Positions 22,490 through 30,836 of a stretch of 33,232 bases of DNA are shown here, one piece after another (within the stretch, counting starts at the first letter, position 1; each line of letters opens with the position of its first letter). The notes under the pieces are model-generated. The model had not been told where the DNA came from, searched no databases, and was given only the letters and a program-made list of their open reading frames with translations. This stretch comes from Acidimicrobiales bacterium (GTDB lineage: Bacteria > Actinomycetota > Acidimicrobiia > Acidimicrobiales > Acidimicrobilacustridaceae). The stretch lies in NCBI GenBank assembly GCA_026419545.1, contig JANZZE010000011.1, forward strand, positions 1-33,232, read 5' to 3'. Made by a program: the position numbers and the translations under genes.

Positions 22490-24156
22490 TGTCTCCGGTT
22501 ACACCGCCGAGCTCGACTCCGAGCTACCCCAGCCTCCTGTCGGGTGCCTTCTTCTCCTATGTCCGGGGAGCAAAGCACCCAAGGGGGGTTGGCGCGCTGC
22601 TCGTCGGCTTGCTGGTGTCAGTCGCTGCACTTGTCACCGTTGCTGCTCCCGCCTCGGCTCACGCCACGCTCCAATCGTCATCCCCGCCCGCCAACCAGGT
22701 ATTGGCGCGCCCGCCCGCCGAGGTCACGTTGACTTTCGACGAGCCCGTCGAACCCACCCCTGAGGGCGTCCGAGTGCTGCGGACCGACGGCACCAACGCC
22801 GCCAACGGCCCAGTAGCCAAGCGAGAAGGGGGGAAGGTGCTCGCAATTCCTCTCGACACCGACAACACAGGGACATTGACCGTCACTTGGCGGGCTGTGA
22901 GCCAGGACGGCCACCCGATCTCCGGCTCTTACGTCTTCCACATCGGTGAAGCGACGGGAGTGGCGCCCACCACGACAGGAACGAACCGAGTGGTGACCGT
23001 GATGGGAGCCGTCAGCCGCTGGATGGCATACGCGGGCGGGATCATCGGTTTCGGCATCGCGACATTCGTCCTGTTGGTCGAGCGCGCCACGCGCATCGAC
23101 GCGCGCCGAGCCCATCGGCTTATGCTTCTTTGCGGCGCCGCCGCAGTCGCGGGAACCCTGGGAACAGGAATCACCCGCCTCGCCGATGCCACTGGCTCCT
23201 CGATCTGGAGTTCCTTTGGGCGGCTCAACTTGCTCGTGACCACACGCTATGGCCAGCTCGACTTGGTCTGGATGGTCGCTGCGGCGGCGTTCCTTGTCTG
23301 CGCTGGCCTGCCGCCGCTGCGTCGCCATGCCATCGCCACCGTTTACGCCGGCATCGGGTTGCTCGGCATACCGGCGTTCGCAGGCCACGCCTGGACAACC
23401 TCGCCGAAGGCGATCGGCGTTGCCGCCGACTTACTCCACACCCTCTCGGTCGGCGTTTGGGTGGGCGGACTCGCCGCCCTCCTCATCGCAGTCGCAGACG
23501 AAGACGATCCAACACCCTTCGTTGCCCGATTCTCCGGCGTGGCCCTTCCGGCCGCGGGTCTGACGGTACTGACTGGCCTCATCTCTTCGGTGCTCGAGGT
23601 GAGATCGATGAGCAACCTGTTCGGGACCGCATATGGCCGACTGCTCATAGCAAAGGTGTCGCTTGTCGTCATCATCCTGCTGCTCGGCTATCTCAACCGC
23701 AGCCGACTTGTCGGCATCGTCGACCGCACGGTCGCTGTCCTGCGCAACGTCCGTATCGAGTTGACGATGGGCATGCTCGTCTTGGCCTTGACTGCAATCC
23801 TGGGCACCCAACCACCGCCCCGCGATGCCGGCTCCGAACCCATAAGCGGCACAGTCACCGCCTCGCTGCCTGGTGGTCGGGTCGACCTTGAGGTCACCCG
23901 CACTCCAGTTCCGACCAAGGAACTACACATCACCTTCACCGGCGACGACGGTCGCCCACTTGATATGGACGCGGTCGAAATCCAGGTGAGCAGTGCTGAG
24001 GTCGCGCCACGTAAGGTGCCACTGATGACGCTGACGCCAAGTCACTACGTTGCGACAGATGTGGTGATGACCCCAGCCGGCACATGGCAGGTCCAGATCA
24101 CCGCGGTGCGTTCCGGCGAACCATCGACCACCACGCTGGAGATTCAGATCAAGTGA
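22489..24156 (+). CDS. CopC-CopD fusion copper transport/resistance protein
   Basis: A 555-residue fusion. After a signal peptide ending VAAPASA, the mature protein starts with His58 (HATLQSSSPPANQ), the usual CopC copper ligand, and continues with TLTFDEPVEPTPEGVRV and VSQDGHPISGSYVFHIG. Eight or so membrane segments of the CopD domain follow (about residues 165-445, including FAGHAWTTSPKAIGVAADLLH and LSVGVWVGGLAALL). A C-terminal extracytoplasmic beta domain (PGGRVDLEVTRTPVPTKEL to the end) resembles YtkA/FixH units. CopC carries copper outside and CopD passes it into the cell. ATG 22489 overlaps the stop of the KstR-site gene (TGATG), which would place a copper protein in that transcript. 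The preceding TTG is rejected. The next gene has a similar YtkA-like domain. Confidence 0.9.
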   Translation: MSPVTPPSSTPSYPSLLSGAFFSYVRGAKHPRGVGALLVGLLVSVAALVTVAAPASAHATLQSSSPPANQVLARPPAEVTLTFDEPVEPTPEGVRVLRTDGTNAANGPVAKREGGKVLAIPLDTDNTGTLTVTWRAVSQDGHPISGSYVFHIGEATGVAPTTTGTNRVVTVMGAVSRWMAYAGGIIGFGIATFVLLVERATRIDARRAHRLMLLCGAAAVAGTLGTGITRLADATGSSIWSSFGRLNLLVTTRYGQLDLVWMVAAAAFLVCAGLPPLRRHAIATVYAGIGLLGIPAFAGHAWTTSPKAIGVAADLLHTLSVGVWVGGLAALLIAVADEDDPTPFVARFSGVALPAAGLTVLTGLISSVLEVRSMSNLFGTAYGRLLIAKVSLVVIILLLGYLNRSRLVGIVDRTVAVLRNVRIELTMGMLVLALTAILGTQPPPRDAGSEPISGTVTASLPGGRVDLEVTRTPVPTKELHITFTGDDGRPLDMDAVEIQVSSAEVAPRKVPLMTLTPSHYVATDVVMTPAGTWQVQITAVRSGEPSTTTLEIQIK

Positions 24157-24214
24157 GCAGAGCGGAAGGGCTCTGTCAGGAGAAGGATTCGGACTCTTGG
24201 TGAACAGCCATGCT

Positions 24215-24220
24215 GGAGGT
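24215..24220 (+). promoter_or_regulatory. Ribosome binding site choosing the YtkA-like start
   Basis: GGAGGT nine bases before ATG 24230. It favours this start over TTG 24197 or GTG 24200, and yields a normal signal peptide. Confidence 0.65.
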
Positions 24221-24229
24221 ACAGGTCAA

Positions 24230-24883
24230 ATGATCGTTCCGGACAGCATCGTTCGTCGGAGCACCCTTGGGGCCCTCCTCGCCTTTCTGCTGAGCGCAGT
24301 CTCGGCGCTCTGGTTGCTCCACGAGCCGGTTTCAGCCCACGAAGGTCCGGGAACCATTACCGTGGTCGACGCCCAACCCGTCGGCGCCAATGCCAATCGC
24401 TACACCGTCGAGCTCCTGTGGGCCGACGGCCATCCCGCCGATGACGCAACCATCACCGCAGTCGCCGAGGGCCCAGGTCAGAAGGTCGGGCCGGTCACCA
24501 TGACTGCTTCCGCACCCAATGGCCGCTATGAGGCAGTCATCACCTTTCCTGCACCTGGAGAATGGACGGTCCGCTTCACATCGGTCACGCCTCTCGCGTC
24601 CCTGGCTTACCCGCAGACGGTAGCGACATCCGAAACCCGGCCAGCGCCCAGCGAGCAAGTCTCCTCGACCGCGGGGACGACAGCGCCGGTTCCGCCGGAG
24701 GTGGCATTGTCCACTCAGCCCAGCACCCCAGCCGTCGGCACAAGGGTCTCCACCGGATCGACCTCGCCGAGCTCACCATCATCGAATCCTCTGGGTTGGA
24801 TCGTGCTCATTGCCGTCACCCTGACGGTCGCGATCACGGCGGCCGTGGTGGTCGCGCGCCGGCGCACGCCCGACCGAGGCTGA
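24230..24883 (+). CDS. Membrane-anchored YtkA/FixH-like extracytoplasmic protein
   Basis: A 217-residue protein with a signal peptide (TLGALLAFLLSAVSALWLLHEPVSA), a mature N-terminus beginning with histidine (HEGPGTITV), one beta domain of about 100 residues (VELLWADGHPADDATITAV to FPAPGEWTVRFTS), a Ser/Thr/Pro linker (about 135-185) and a C-terminal membrane helix with a positive tail (LGWIVLIAVTLTVAITAAVVVARRRTPDRG). The beta domain resembles YtkA/FixH-like units and the end domain of the CopC-CopD protein 73 bases upstream. A histidine directly after the cleavage site recalls CopC, so a copper-handling role is a reasonable inference but unproven. Confidence 0.75.
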   Translation: MIVPDSIVRRSTLGALLAFLLSAVSALWLLHEPVSAHEGPGTITVVDAQPVGANANRYTVELLWADGHPADDATITAVAEGPGQKVGPVTMTASAPNGRYEAVITFPAPGEWTVRFTSVTPLASLAYPQTVATSETRPAPSEQVSSTAGTTAPVPPEVALSTQPSTPAVGTRVSTGSTSPSSPSSNPLGWIVLIAVTLTVAITAAVVVARRRTPDRG

Positions 24884-25188
24884 GCCTGCCCTACATCCAG
24901 CTGGGCACCGCACCGATGATCCAAGCAGCGCAAGAGAGCCAGTAGCGTCGCGAAGTGATGAAGCAGCGACCGCAGCAGCCGCATCGTCCGTCGACCGTGC
25001 CCGTTGCATTGTCAGCCGACACAGGGACTTGCGACCCGAGACAGCCGCAACCAGACCATTCCCTCACCATCGCGCGGTCCGCTGGATTCCCCCGCGCAAA
25101 TTATTGCGATGAACGCGGGCCATTCCGCACGACGCGTCCGGCGGTACCGCGGGGCCGTTACGACTCGTTGCGAACGAATCCGCTCCAG
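24884..25188. other. Interval of about 305 bases before the predicted lipoprotein gene
   Basis: The frame of the next gene is open back to 24955, but the encoded residues are rich in Arg and Pro without domain-like pattern, so I treat it as non-coding leader. It holds a perfect AT-centred palindrome, CGCAA-ATTA-TTGCG (25095-25108), which could be an operator for the lipoprotein gene. No clear promoter pair or RNA gene is seen. Confidence 0.45.
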
Positions 25189-25896
25189 GTGAGATGGCGA
25201 GTCGCGTTTGGCATCTTCGGAATGTTCTTGATGGTTCTTGCCAGCTCAGCCTGCGGTCAGCCGCAACGGGACAGCGGCAGACCGGCACGCGACGACAGCG
25301 GTGCAGCTGCGGCCAGCGATCTGAGCCGCGGCGGAACCGCATCACCATCCGACACCGAGACGGCCACCACCCCGAGCCTGGGCAACGCAACGCCCAGTGA
25401 CGACGCAGCCGAGATCCCGACGGGCAGCACTCCATTAGCCGGTGAGTTGCCCCAGACGGAGGACAAACCGACTGCGGACAGTGAACAGTTCAGGGCTGGC
25501 ATCGGCGATCTCTGGAAGGCCATTGTCGAGGACGACCCCGAACGCGCTCTTGGCTTCTTCTTCCCGCTTTCTGCCTACCGCCAGGTAAAGGACATCGCCG
25601 ACCCCGACCGGGATTACGAGAATCGTCTTCTTCGCCAATACCGCGACGACATCCACACCTGGCACAAACAGCTTGGGCCAAACCCAGAAGCTGCGACCTT
25701 CGTCGACGTCGCGGTCCCCGAGGACGCAGCACAATGGATGCGACCCGGCACCGAATACAACAAGATCGGTTACTGGCGTGTCCTCAACGCCAAGCTGAAC
25801 TACGAACTCGACGGTCAACAGCGAAGCTTCACCATTGCCTCGATGATCTCGTGGCGAGGCGAGTGGTACGCGGTCCACCTCGTAGCCATCAAGTAG
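25189..25896 (+). CDS. Predicted lipoprotein of unknown function
   Basis: A 235-residue protein. From GTG 25189 the N-terminus VRWRVAFGIFGMFLMVLASSACGQ gives a short lipoprotein signal with Cys22, followed by a low-complexity linker rich in Ser, Thr, Ala, Asp and Pro (about 25-100). A folded domain begins at EQFRAGIGDLWKAIVEDDPERALGFFFPLSAYRQVKDIADPDRDYENRLLRQYRDDI in pieces and ends with WRGEWYAVHLVAIK. The lipobox (SSAC) is weak at the -3 position. The domain looks like a compact alpha+beta fold of actinobacterial surface proteins; I recognise no named family. The true start is uncertain (TTG 25168 or an earlier start is possible). No operon partner is evident. Confidence 0.65.
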   Translation: MRWRVAFGIFGMFLMVLASSACGQPQRDSGRPARDDSGAAAASDLSRGGTASPSDTETATTPSLGNATPSDDAAEIPTGSTPLAGELPQTEDKPTADSEQFRAGIGDLWKAIVEDDPERALGFFFPLSAYRQVKDIADPDRDYENRLLRQYRDDIHTWHKQLGPNPEAATFVDVAVPEDAAQWMRPGTEYNKIGYWRVLNAKLNYELDGQQRSFTIASMISWRGEWYAVHLVAIK

Positions 25897-26197
25897 CACC
25901 GCCATCCTGGCATGTACGCCCGCCTACTTGGCAGGCGACACCCGGTGCCGTAAACTCTTTGCATTCGGCGTGTAATGATCTTTCCGACGCCGAAGGGGGG
26001 CGGATGTGGAATCGGATCTGATCTCCCGAGTACGCGACCTCGCCACACGGAGCAACAAAAGCCGTGCTGCGTGTCTGACGCCGCGATCTCCTCGCCAACA
26101 TCCCGAAGGTCTCGCCTCCGTTCTGGGCTCGCCTGAGACGACACCACAAACCTGGTCCCGCGCTACAAAACCACGGCGTCGGCGCCTCACCTTCGTC
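25897..26197. other. Interval of about 300 bases before the solute-binding protein
   Basis: Contains two inverted repeats: CGCCT-N7-AGGCG (25921-25937), which could end the lipoprotein transcript, and TTCGGCGT-N15-ACGCCGAA (25964-25994). The longer one has perfect 8-base arms and is followed by a run of Gs. The frame of the next gene stays open back to 26006, but that segment is Arg/Thr/Pro-rich and precedes the signal peptide, so it is judged untranslated. No confident promoter was found. Confidence 0.4.
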
Positions 26198-27868
26198 GTG
26201 CCGACCACTTGCTTGTTGCACAGGGCGAGATCGCGGCACCGCCGTGCCCATGCTGTTAACGCAGCCATCGCCGTGCTGGCAGTTTGTTCATTGGGCGTGG
26301 CCTGTGCGAAGCCGTCGTCTCCCGGATCCGCCACAGCCCCTTCGGCGAACAAAGGCTCTGCTATCGCAACGGACACCCCCCGGTCTGGTGGCCGGATCGT
26401 GTACGGGCTCGAGTTCGATGCCAACGCCTACGTCCCGTTCGTGGAGCGATGGCCCTGGTCGGCACAGCTCGTGGCGCAGGCCTTCTACGAACCTCTGGCC
26501 ACGTTCAACGACCAGGGAGAGGTCGTGCCCTACCTCGCCGAGCGGATCGAATCCAACCCGTCATTCACCGAATGGACGATCAAGGTGCGGCCCGGCATCA
26601 GGTTTCATGACGGCCTCCCGCTCGATGCAGAAGCGGTCAAGATGAACCTCGACAAGCACGGGTTCACCAATTTCTCGCCACTTGAACCGGTGGACCACAT
26701 CGAGGTCGTCGACCCGCTCACCGTTCGGGTGGTGATGAAGCGCCCCTGGGCCCAGTTCCCGGCTCACCTGACCGGTCAGATCGGTAACCAGGTCGGTTAC
26801 ATGGCATCTCCGAGTCTCATCCAAGCGGACCGCCTCGATGCCAAACCTGTTGGCACCGGGCCGTTCAAATTCGACACCTGGGTTCCCAGCGATCGCATCT
26901 CCGGCTATCGCAACCCTGACTACTGGCAACCGGGCCTTCCCTACGTAGATGCCGTGGAGTTCCGCTTCATTCCCGACCATCACCAACGCATCGCCGAGCT
27001 ACAAGCCGGTCGGCTCGACGCCATGATCACGACCTATGCGGCGATCCTCGACGAACTTCCCGATAGTGAACGCTTCCACGTGATCGAAGGAAGTGGGAAC
27101 GCTCCCGAGCGCTTTGTGCTCCTCAACACCGAGGTAGCGCCACTCGATGACCTCCGCATCCGTCGGGCTCTTGCCCATGCCACCGACCGGCAAGCCGTCG
27201 CCGAAGCCGTGGAACACAACCGGGCAAGGCCAGCCGACGGTCCCTACGAACCTGGCTCACCGTGGTATGCGCCCACTCCATACCCTGACTATGACCCCGA
27301 ACAGGCACGGCAGCTCGTCGCGGAGTACGAAGCGGACAAGGGGCCGGTGAGGATCGAACTCGCTGGCTGGAACAGCCCGGACGGTGTGGCACTCCAGCAA
27401 GTGCTCGCCGATCAATGGCGAGCAGTCGGCATTGACGTCAGCCTTATCTCGACGACACAGCGGACGCTGCCCGTGCAAGCGGCTTCGGGCAAGTACCAGG
27501 CAATGACGTTCCGCTTGTTCGACAACGTCGATCCCGACGAGGACTACATGTTCCTGCACTCGTCGAGCTACAACCCAGGCGGCGCAGTGACACTGCTACT
27601 CAGCCGGTTACGCGACAGCCAGCTCGACGCGGCGCTCGACGAAGGAAGAGCAAGCAATGATCCGGCTACGCGCAAGCGAGCCTACGCGAAGGTCCAAGAG
27701 CGGCTTAACGCCACGTTGCCGTTCATCTGGCTCTATCACTCGCAGGCGATCCTGATCACCAGTGAACAGATCAATGGCATCGAGGGTGCGCCACTCCCGG
27801 ACGGGTCGACGGCAATGACACTGGTCAACGGTCGCCACTTCTTCGGACCTGTCTGGGTCAGCCGCTGA
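26198..27868 (+). CDS. ABC transporter solute-binding lipoprotein, family 5 (peptide/nickel type)
   Basis: Family 5 binding proteins (DppA/OppA type) capture peptides, nickel or other ligands outside the membrane for an ABC importer. The 556-residue protein has a lipoprotein signal with Cys36 (AVLAVCSLGVACAKPSS). The domain starts GGRIVYGLEFDANAYVPF; EPLATFNDQGEVVPYLAERIE, WTIKVRPGIRFHDGLPLDAEAV and VGTGPFKFDTWVP are clear family signatures. It ends in LPFIWLYHSQAILITSEQINGI. GTG 26198 gives a normal signal length; the frame reaches 26006 but would bury the lipobox 100 residues in. No permease or ATPase gene is next to it, so its transporter must lie elsewhere. Its 3' end overlaps the convergent HAD gene by 11 bases. 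Confidence 0.88.
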   Translation: MPTTCLLHRARSRHRRAHAVNAAIAVLAVCSLGVACAKPSSPGSATAPSANKGSAIATDTPRSGGRIVYGLEFDANAYVPFVERWPWSAQLVAQAFYEPLATFNDQGEVVPYLAERIESNPSFTEWTIKVRPGIRFHDGLPLDAEAVKMNLDKHGFTNFSPLEPVDHIEVVDPLTVRVVMKRPWAQFPAHLTGQIGNQVGYMASPSLIQADRLDAKPVGTGPFKFDTWVPSDRISGYRNPDYWQPGLPYVDAVEFRFIPDHHQRIAELQAGRLDAMITTYAAILDELPDSERFHVIEGSGNAPERFVLLNTEVAPLDDLRIRRALAHATDRQAVAEAVEHNRARPADGPYEPGSPWYAPTPYPDYDPEQARQLVAEYEADKGPVRIELAGWNSPDGVALQQVLADQWRAVGIDVSLISTTQRTLPVQAASGKYQAMTFRLFDNVDPDEDYMFLHSSSYNPGGAVTLLLSRLRDSQLDAALDEGRASNDPATRKRAYAKVQERLNATLPFIWLYHSQAILITSEQINGIEGAPLPDGSTAMTLVNGRHFFGPVWVSR

Positions 27869-28559
27869 GCCCGAAGATCGCCCCCAACAGGTCGTCGTCG
27901 ACCTCCGCGAGTGTGTCCACGACGACGTGGGCGCCATCAAGACGCTGATGAGCAGGATGACCGATCGGCGCATTCGCCTCTCGAACGGCGACCACCTTCA
28001 TGCCCGCAGCATTCGCGGCGGCAATACCAACATCGGAATCCTCGAACACCAGACATCCCGATGGTCGTACGCCACAGACCGCTGCAGCGCGCAGATAACA
28101 CTCGGGGTCCGGCTTGCCACGACCGTAATCGTCAGCCGACAACACCAGGGTGAGCGACTCGCTGACTCCCAGCTGCTCGAGAACAGGCATGACCTCGCGC
28201 CGCAGCGAACCTGTGACGACCCCGACAGGCAGTCCACGCTGACCGAGTCGCTCGATCAGCTCAACCGCGCCGGTCAGAACCCGGCACTCGCGACCATTCG
28301 CGAGCAGCACCTCACCGGCCGCTAGTACTCGGTCCATGAACTCCGAAAAGGTCCAGTCCAGCTGCGAGCTGAGGGCCAGCTGCTGATACACGTCAGTCCA
28401 GGCGCAACCGGTGAACCGCGCAAGATCGTCGTAGGTCACCACCCGTCCCGCACCCCGGAGCACATCAGTGAGCGCCTCCAGCATCAGCGGTTCGCGGTCA
28501 ACGATCGTGCCGTCAAAGTCGAACAGGGCGGCCGCCGGGTAGGTGGTCTTCCAGCTCAT
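27858..28559 (-). CDS. HAD superfamily phosphatase (beta-phosphoglucomutase-like)
   Basis: A 233-residue HAD hydrolase. The nucleophile motif is ALFDFDGTIVD (Asp14, acid/base Asp16), the threonine motif is GVVTGSLRREV, the lysine is in GRGKPDPECY, and the metal-binding acids are in CLVFEDSDVGIAAANAAGMKVVAV. The cap between residues 20 and 90 is helical, as in the phosphoglucomutase/phosphoglycolate group, so substrates are small phosphate esters or a sugar phosphomutase reaction; which is unknown. ATG 28559 overlaps the metallophosphoesterase stop as ATGA. The frame extends to 28682 only inside that gene. The 3' end runs 11 bases into the convergent transporter gene. Confidence 0.88.
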   Translation of the reverse strand: MSWKTTYPAAALFDFDGTIVDREPLMLEALTDVLRGAGRVVTYDDLARFTGCAWTDVYQQLALSSQLDWTFSEFMDRVLAAGEVLLANGRECRVLTGAVELIERLGQRGLPVGVVTGSLRREVMPVLEQLGVSESLTLVLSADDYGRGKPDPECYLRAAAVCGVRPSGCLVFEDSDVGIAAANAAGMKVVAVREANAPIGHPAHQRLDGAHVVVDTLAEVDDDLLGAIFGLSG

Positions 28560-29908
28560 CCCGGCACCGGACGTAGCACCGGTAGCGGCGAGCCCGGCTG
28601 AAGGATCCGCCGGGCGACGCCGCGTCCATCCCGCTGGGCCACGACGGCCTCGTCCGGTGTGCTGGGGTCTGCCCAGTGCCACGCAATGAGGTGCACTTCA
28701 GTACCCTTGCCACTGCCGTCGGTGCCACCCACCCACTCGATCCCTGTCACGACGCCAGGGGTGACGCCACTCCCACAGTTCAGGTAGCGATCCCACACCA
28801 CTGGCTCATCGGGATGATGCGGGTGAGCAAGCGGTAGGTGGGTATGACCCAGGATCAATATCGGGTCCGCGCCCTCTGCCCAGTGAGATCGGAACGACGC
28901 GAGCATCCGGACCTCATCCACGCTGTAGAGATTACGGTTCGCACCGAAGACCCGGCTCACTGTGGTCAGCACGTTCGGCTGGGCGCCACTCAGCAATCGG
29001 TCAGCTTCCTGCACCGTCGGTATGCCAGGGCTCACCGCCAGGAAGGGAAGGTCATTCAAGGTCGAGCCCATCCAAGTTCCGAACTTTCCGAGTCCGGCGA
29101 ACCGGGGTGCGTTCCAAGTATCGACGTGATGCCCGTGAGTGACCACGCCCACAGCGCCATCCTCGCCGTCCAATACGAGGAAATCGAGCACTTCGAGGCC
29201 CTCATGGACAGCCCGGAGTTCGTCGACCATGCGCTCGTCGGCGTAGACGTCATCATGGTTACCGATGAGACGGACGTAACGGCCCGGCTCGTGGAACAAT
29301 GCGTTGATGCGCTCATAGATCCCGGCGTTGTTCGCCACGATCCGCCGGAGATGCTCACTGAACAGCTTCAGCCTGATCGCTTCGCCTCGACGACGTGGCA
29401 AGGTCGCGGCGGCCAAGCGCGTGACGTCGTAGAACGATCCATAGGTACTGCCCCCCACCATCCAGAAGTCCTCGACGTCACCGTTCTCGACCAGGGTCCA
29501 GCAGTGCTGGCCGTAGTGTTCGAGAACGACTTCATACAATTCGCGAGTCCCATGTCGCCCGGGTAGGTCAATGGTGCCCGGAACTGTGCGATGGAGATCG
29601 GACGCGATGAAGTACCGACCGGATACCGGCAACCGGGCCACTCGCGCGGGAACATCGCCGCGAAGCACCGCGTCGAGAAAGGCTGGATATCTCGCAACAG
29701 CCTCGTTGATCAGGCGGGTATTGCGTGCGGCCCAGATGCCCACCAGCGGCGCCAACACCGGACCAGACACCGCCACCGCCGCGATCTTGGCGATGGCCCA
29801 CCCGGCGGCAACGACACCAGCGCGCTCAGCTGACGCGGTGGGATCACGCGCGAGGCGGCGCTCGTCATGGCGAACTGCCCAGTCTCGCGCCGTGTCGAGC
29901 CAGGGCAT
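28556..29908 (-). CDS. Calcineurin-type metallophosphoesterase
   Basis: A 450-residue phosphoesterase with the full two-metal motif set: DLH (Asp104, His106 in IASDLHRTVPG), GDVED (Asp144), GNHDD (LIGNHDDVYA), THGHHVDTW and GHTH (LILGHTHLPLAHPHHP). An N-terminal hydrophobic stretch (about residues 30-60, VVAAGWAIAKIAAVAVSGP and LAPLVGIWAA) may associate it with the membrane. The substrate is unknown; the family covers phosphoproteins, nucleotides and lipid precursors such as UDP-diacylglucosamine. ATG 29908 shares its A with the stop of the BI-1 gene (TGATG), and the C-terminus overlaps the HAD gene (ATGA), so three products are translationally linked. Confidence 0.88.
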   Translation of the reverse strand: MPWLDTARDWAVRHDERRLARDPTASAERAGVVAAGWAIAKIAAVAVSGPVLAPLVGIWAARNTRLINEAVARYPAFLDAVLRGDVPARVARLPVSGRYFIASDLHRTVPGTIDLPGRHGTRELYEVVLEHYGQHCWTLVENGDVEDFWMVGGSTYGSFYDVTRLAAATLPRRRGEAIRLKLFSEHLRRIVANNAGIYERINALFHEPGRYVRLIGNHDDVYADERMVDELRAVHEGLEVLDFLVLDGEDGAVGVVTHGHHVDTWNAPRFAGLGKFGTWMGSTLNDLPFLAVSPGIPTVQEADRLLSGAQPNVLTTVSRVFGANRNLYSVDEVRMLASFRSHWAEGADPILILGHTHLPLAHPHHPDEPVVWDRYLNCGSGVTPGVVTGIEWVGGTDGSGKGTEVHLIAWHWADPSTPDEAVVAQRDGRGVARRILQPGSPLPVLRPVPG

Positions 29909-30708
29909 CAGCGCCGATTGAGAAGACTCAGCAACCGAAGGATCTCGAGGTAGAGCCAGATCATGGTGACGGTCAGACCAAAGGCGCCGTACCACTCCAT
30001 GTACTTTGGCGCGCCTGCTTCCGTCGCGCTCTCGATGAAGGCGAAATCCAAGACGAGATTGAGTGCCGCGACTGCACAGATGACCACACTGATCCCGATC
30101 CCTAGTGGAGTCGGGTCGTTCCAGAAGGCCCAGTCGGCACCGAACACACTGGCGATGAAGCCGACGAGATACATCACGAAGATGCCTCCCGTCGCCGCGA
30201 CGATGACGACGATGAACCGGCGAGTGGCACGAATGATGCGGGTCACGTACAACACGTACATGACGCCGAAAGTCGCAAACGTCGCCAGCACCGCTTGGAA
30301 CACGATGCCGTTCGAGGCAATGTTGTAGAACGCTGAGATCGCACCGACTGCGGCGCCATAGGAGAGGGCATACGCCGGAGCGGTGAACCGAGCCGCCTTC
30401 GGGACGAACGCGGTGATCAGTGCGAGCACCAGCCCGGCGATCACCGCAAGTGGTAACCAGGTCGGCAACCTCGCCGTCGACACGACGACGCTCCCTTCAC
30501 CCGGGACGAACTCTGTGGTGAACGTCTGGTCCACCTGCTGATAGCCCCACGCCGCGGCAACGGACACCAACAGGAACAGCACTCCGGTCGCGAACGCGGT
30601 GCCTTGCAGGGTCATGGTCCGTGGGCGTTCGGTCGGCATGGTGTAACCGACACCACCAATTGCTTCTCGCCACCGGGACTCGTTGAGCACAGGGTTGGAG
30701 ATGGCCAT
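29908..30708 (-). CDS. Bax inhibitor-1/YccA family membrane protein
   Basis: A 266-residue protein with about seven membrane segments after a soluble N-terminus (MAISNPVLNESRWREAIG). The hydrophobic segments include GTAFATGVLFLLVSVAAAWG, LPLAVIAGLVLALITAF and FGVMYVLYVTRII, and the protein closes with MIWLYLEILRLLSLLNRR. Family signatures APAYALSYGAAVGAISAFYN and LDFAFIE are clear. Bacterial members are thought to affect ion leak or membrane protein quality control; the exact function is unsettled. AGGAG seven bases before ATG 30708 fixes the start against a longer frame to 30939. It is the upstream member of the chain BI-1, metallophosphoesterase, HAD. Confidence 0.9.
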   Translation of the reverse strand: MAISNPVLNESRWREAIGGVGYTMPTERPRTMTLQGTAFATGVLFLLVSVAAAWGYQQVDQTFTTEFVPGEGSVVVSTARLPTWLPLAVIAGLVLALITAFVPKAARFTAPAYALSYGAAVGAISAFYNIASNGIVFQAVLATFATFGVMYVLYVTRIIRATRRFIVVIVAATGGIFVMYLVGFIASVFGADWAFWNDPTPLGIGISVVICAVAALNLVLDFAFIESATEAGAPKYMEWYGAFGLTVTMIWLYLEILRLLSLLNRR

Positions 30709-30715
30709 GAGGCCG

Positions 30716-30720
30716 CTCCT
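30716..30720 (-). promoter_or_regulatory. Ribosome binding site of the BI-1 gene
   Basis: AGGAG on the minus strand, seven bases before ATG 30708. It excludes the 77-residue upstream extension. Confidence 0.75.
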
Positions 30721-30836
30721 TTCTCGTCGGGCTCGAATGTCGTTGCGCGGCATCTGCGCCTCATGGACGATACCGCCGCATCGCAACAGCTCATCCATCG
30801 TATGCACACGGGCATGAAAGTGCGCGGCGGTCGGGC

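Noticed and set aside
26006-26197. N-terminal extension of the solute-binding protein
   Set aside because: It would place the lipoprotein signal 64 residues inside the protein; the residues are not signal- or domain-like.
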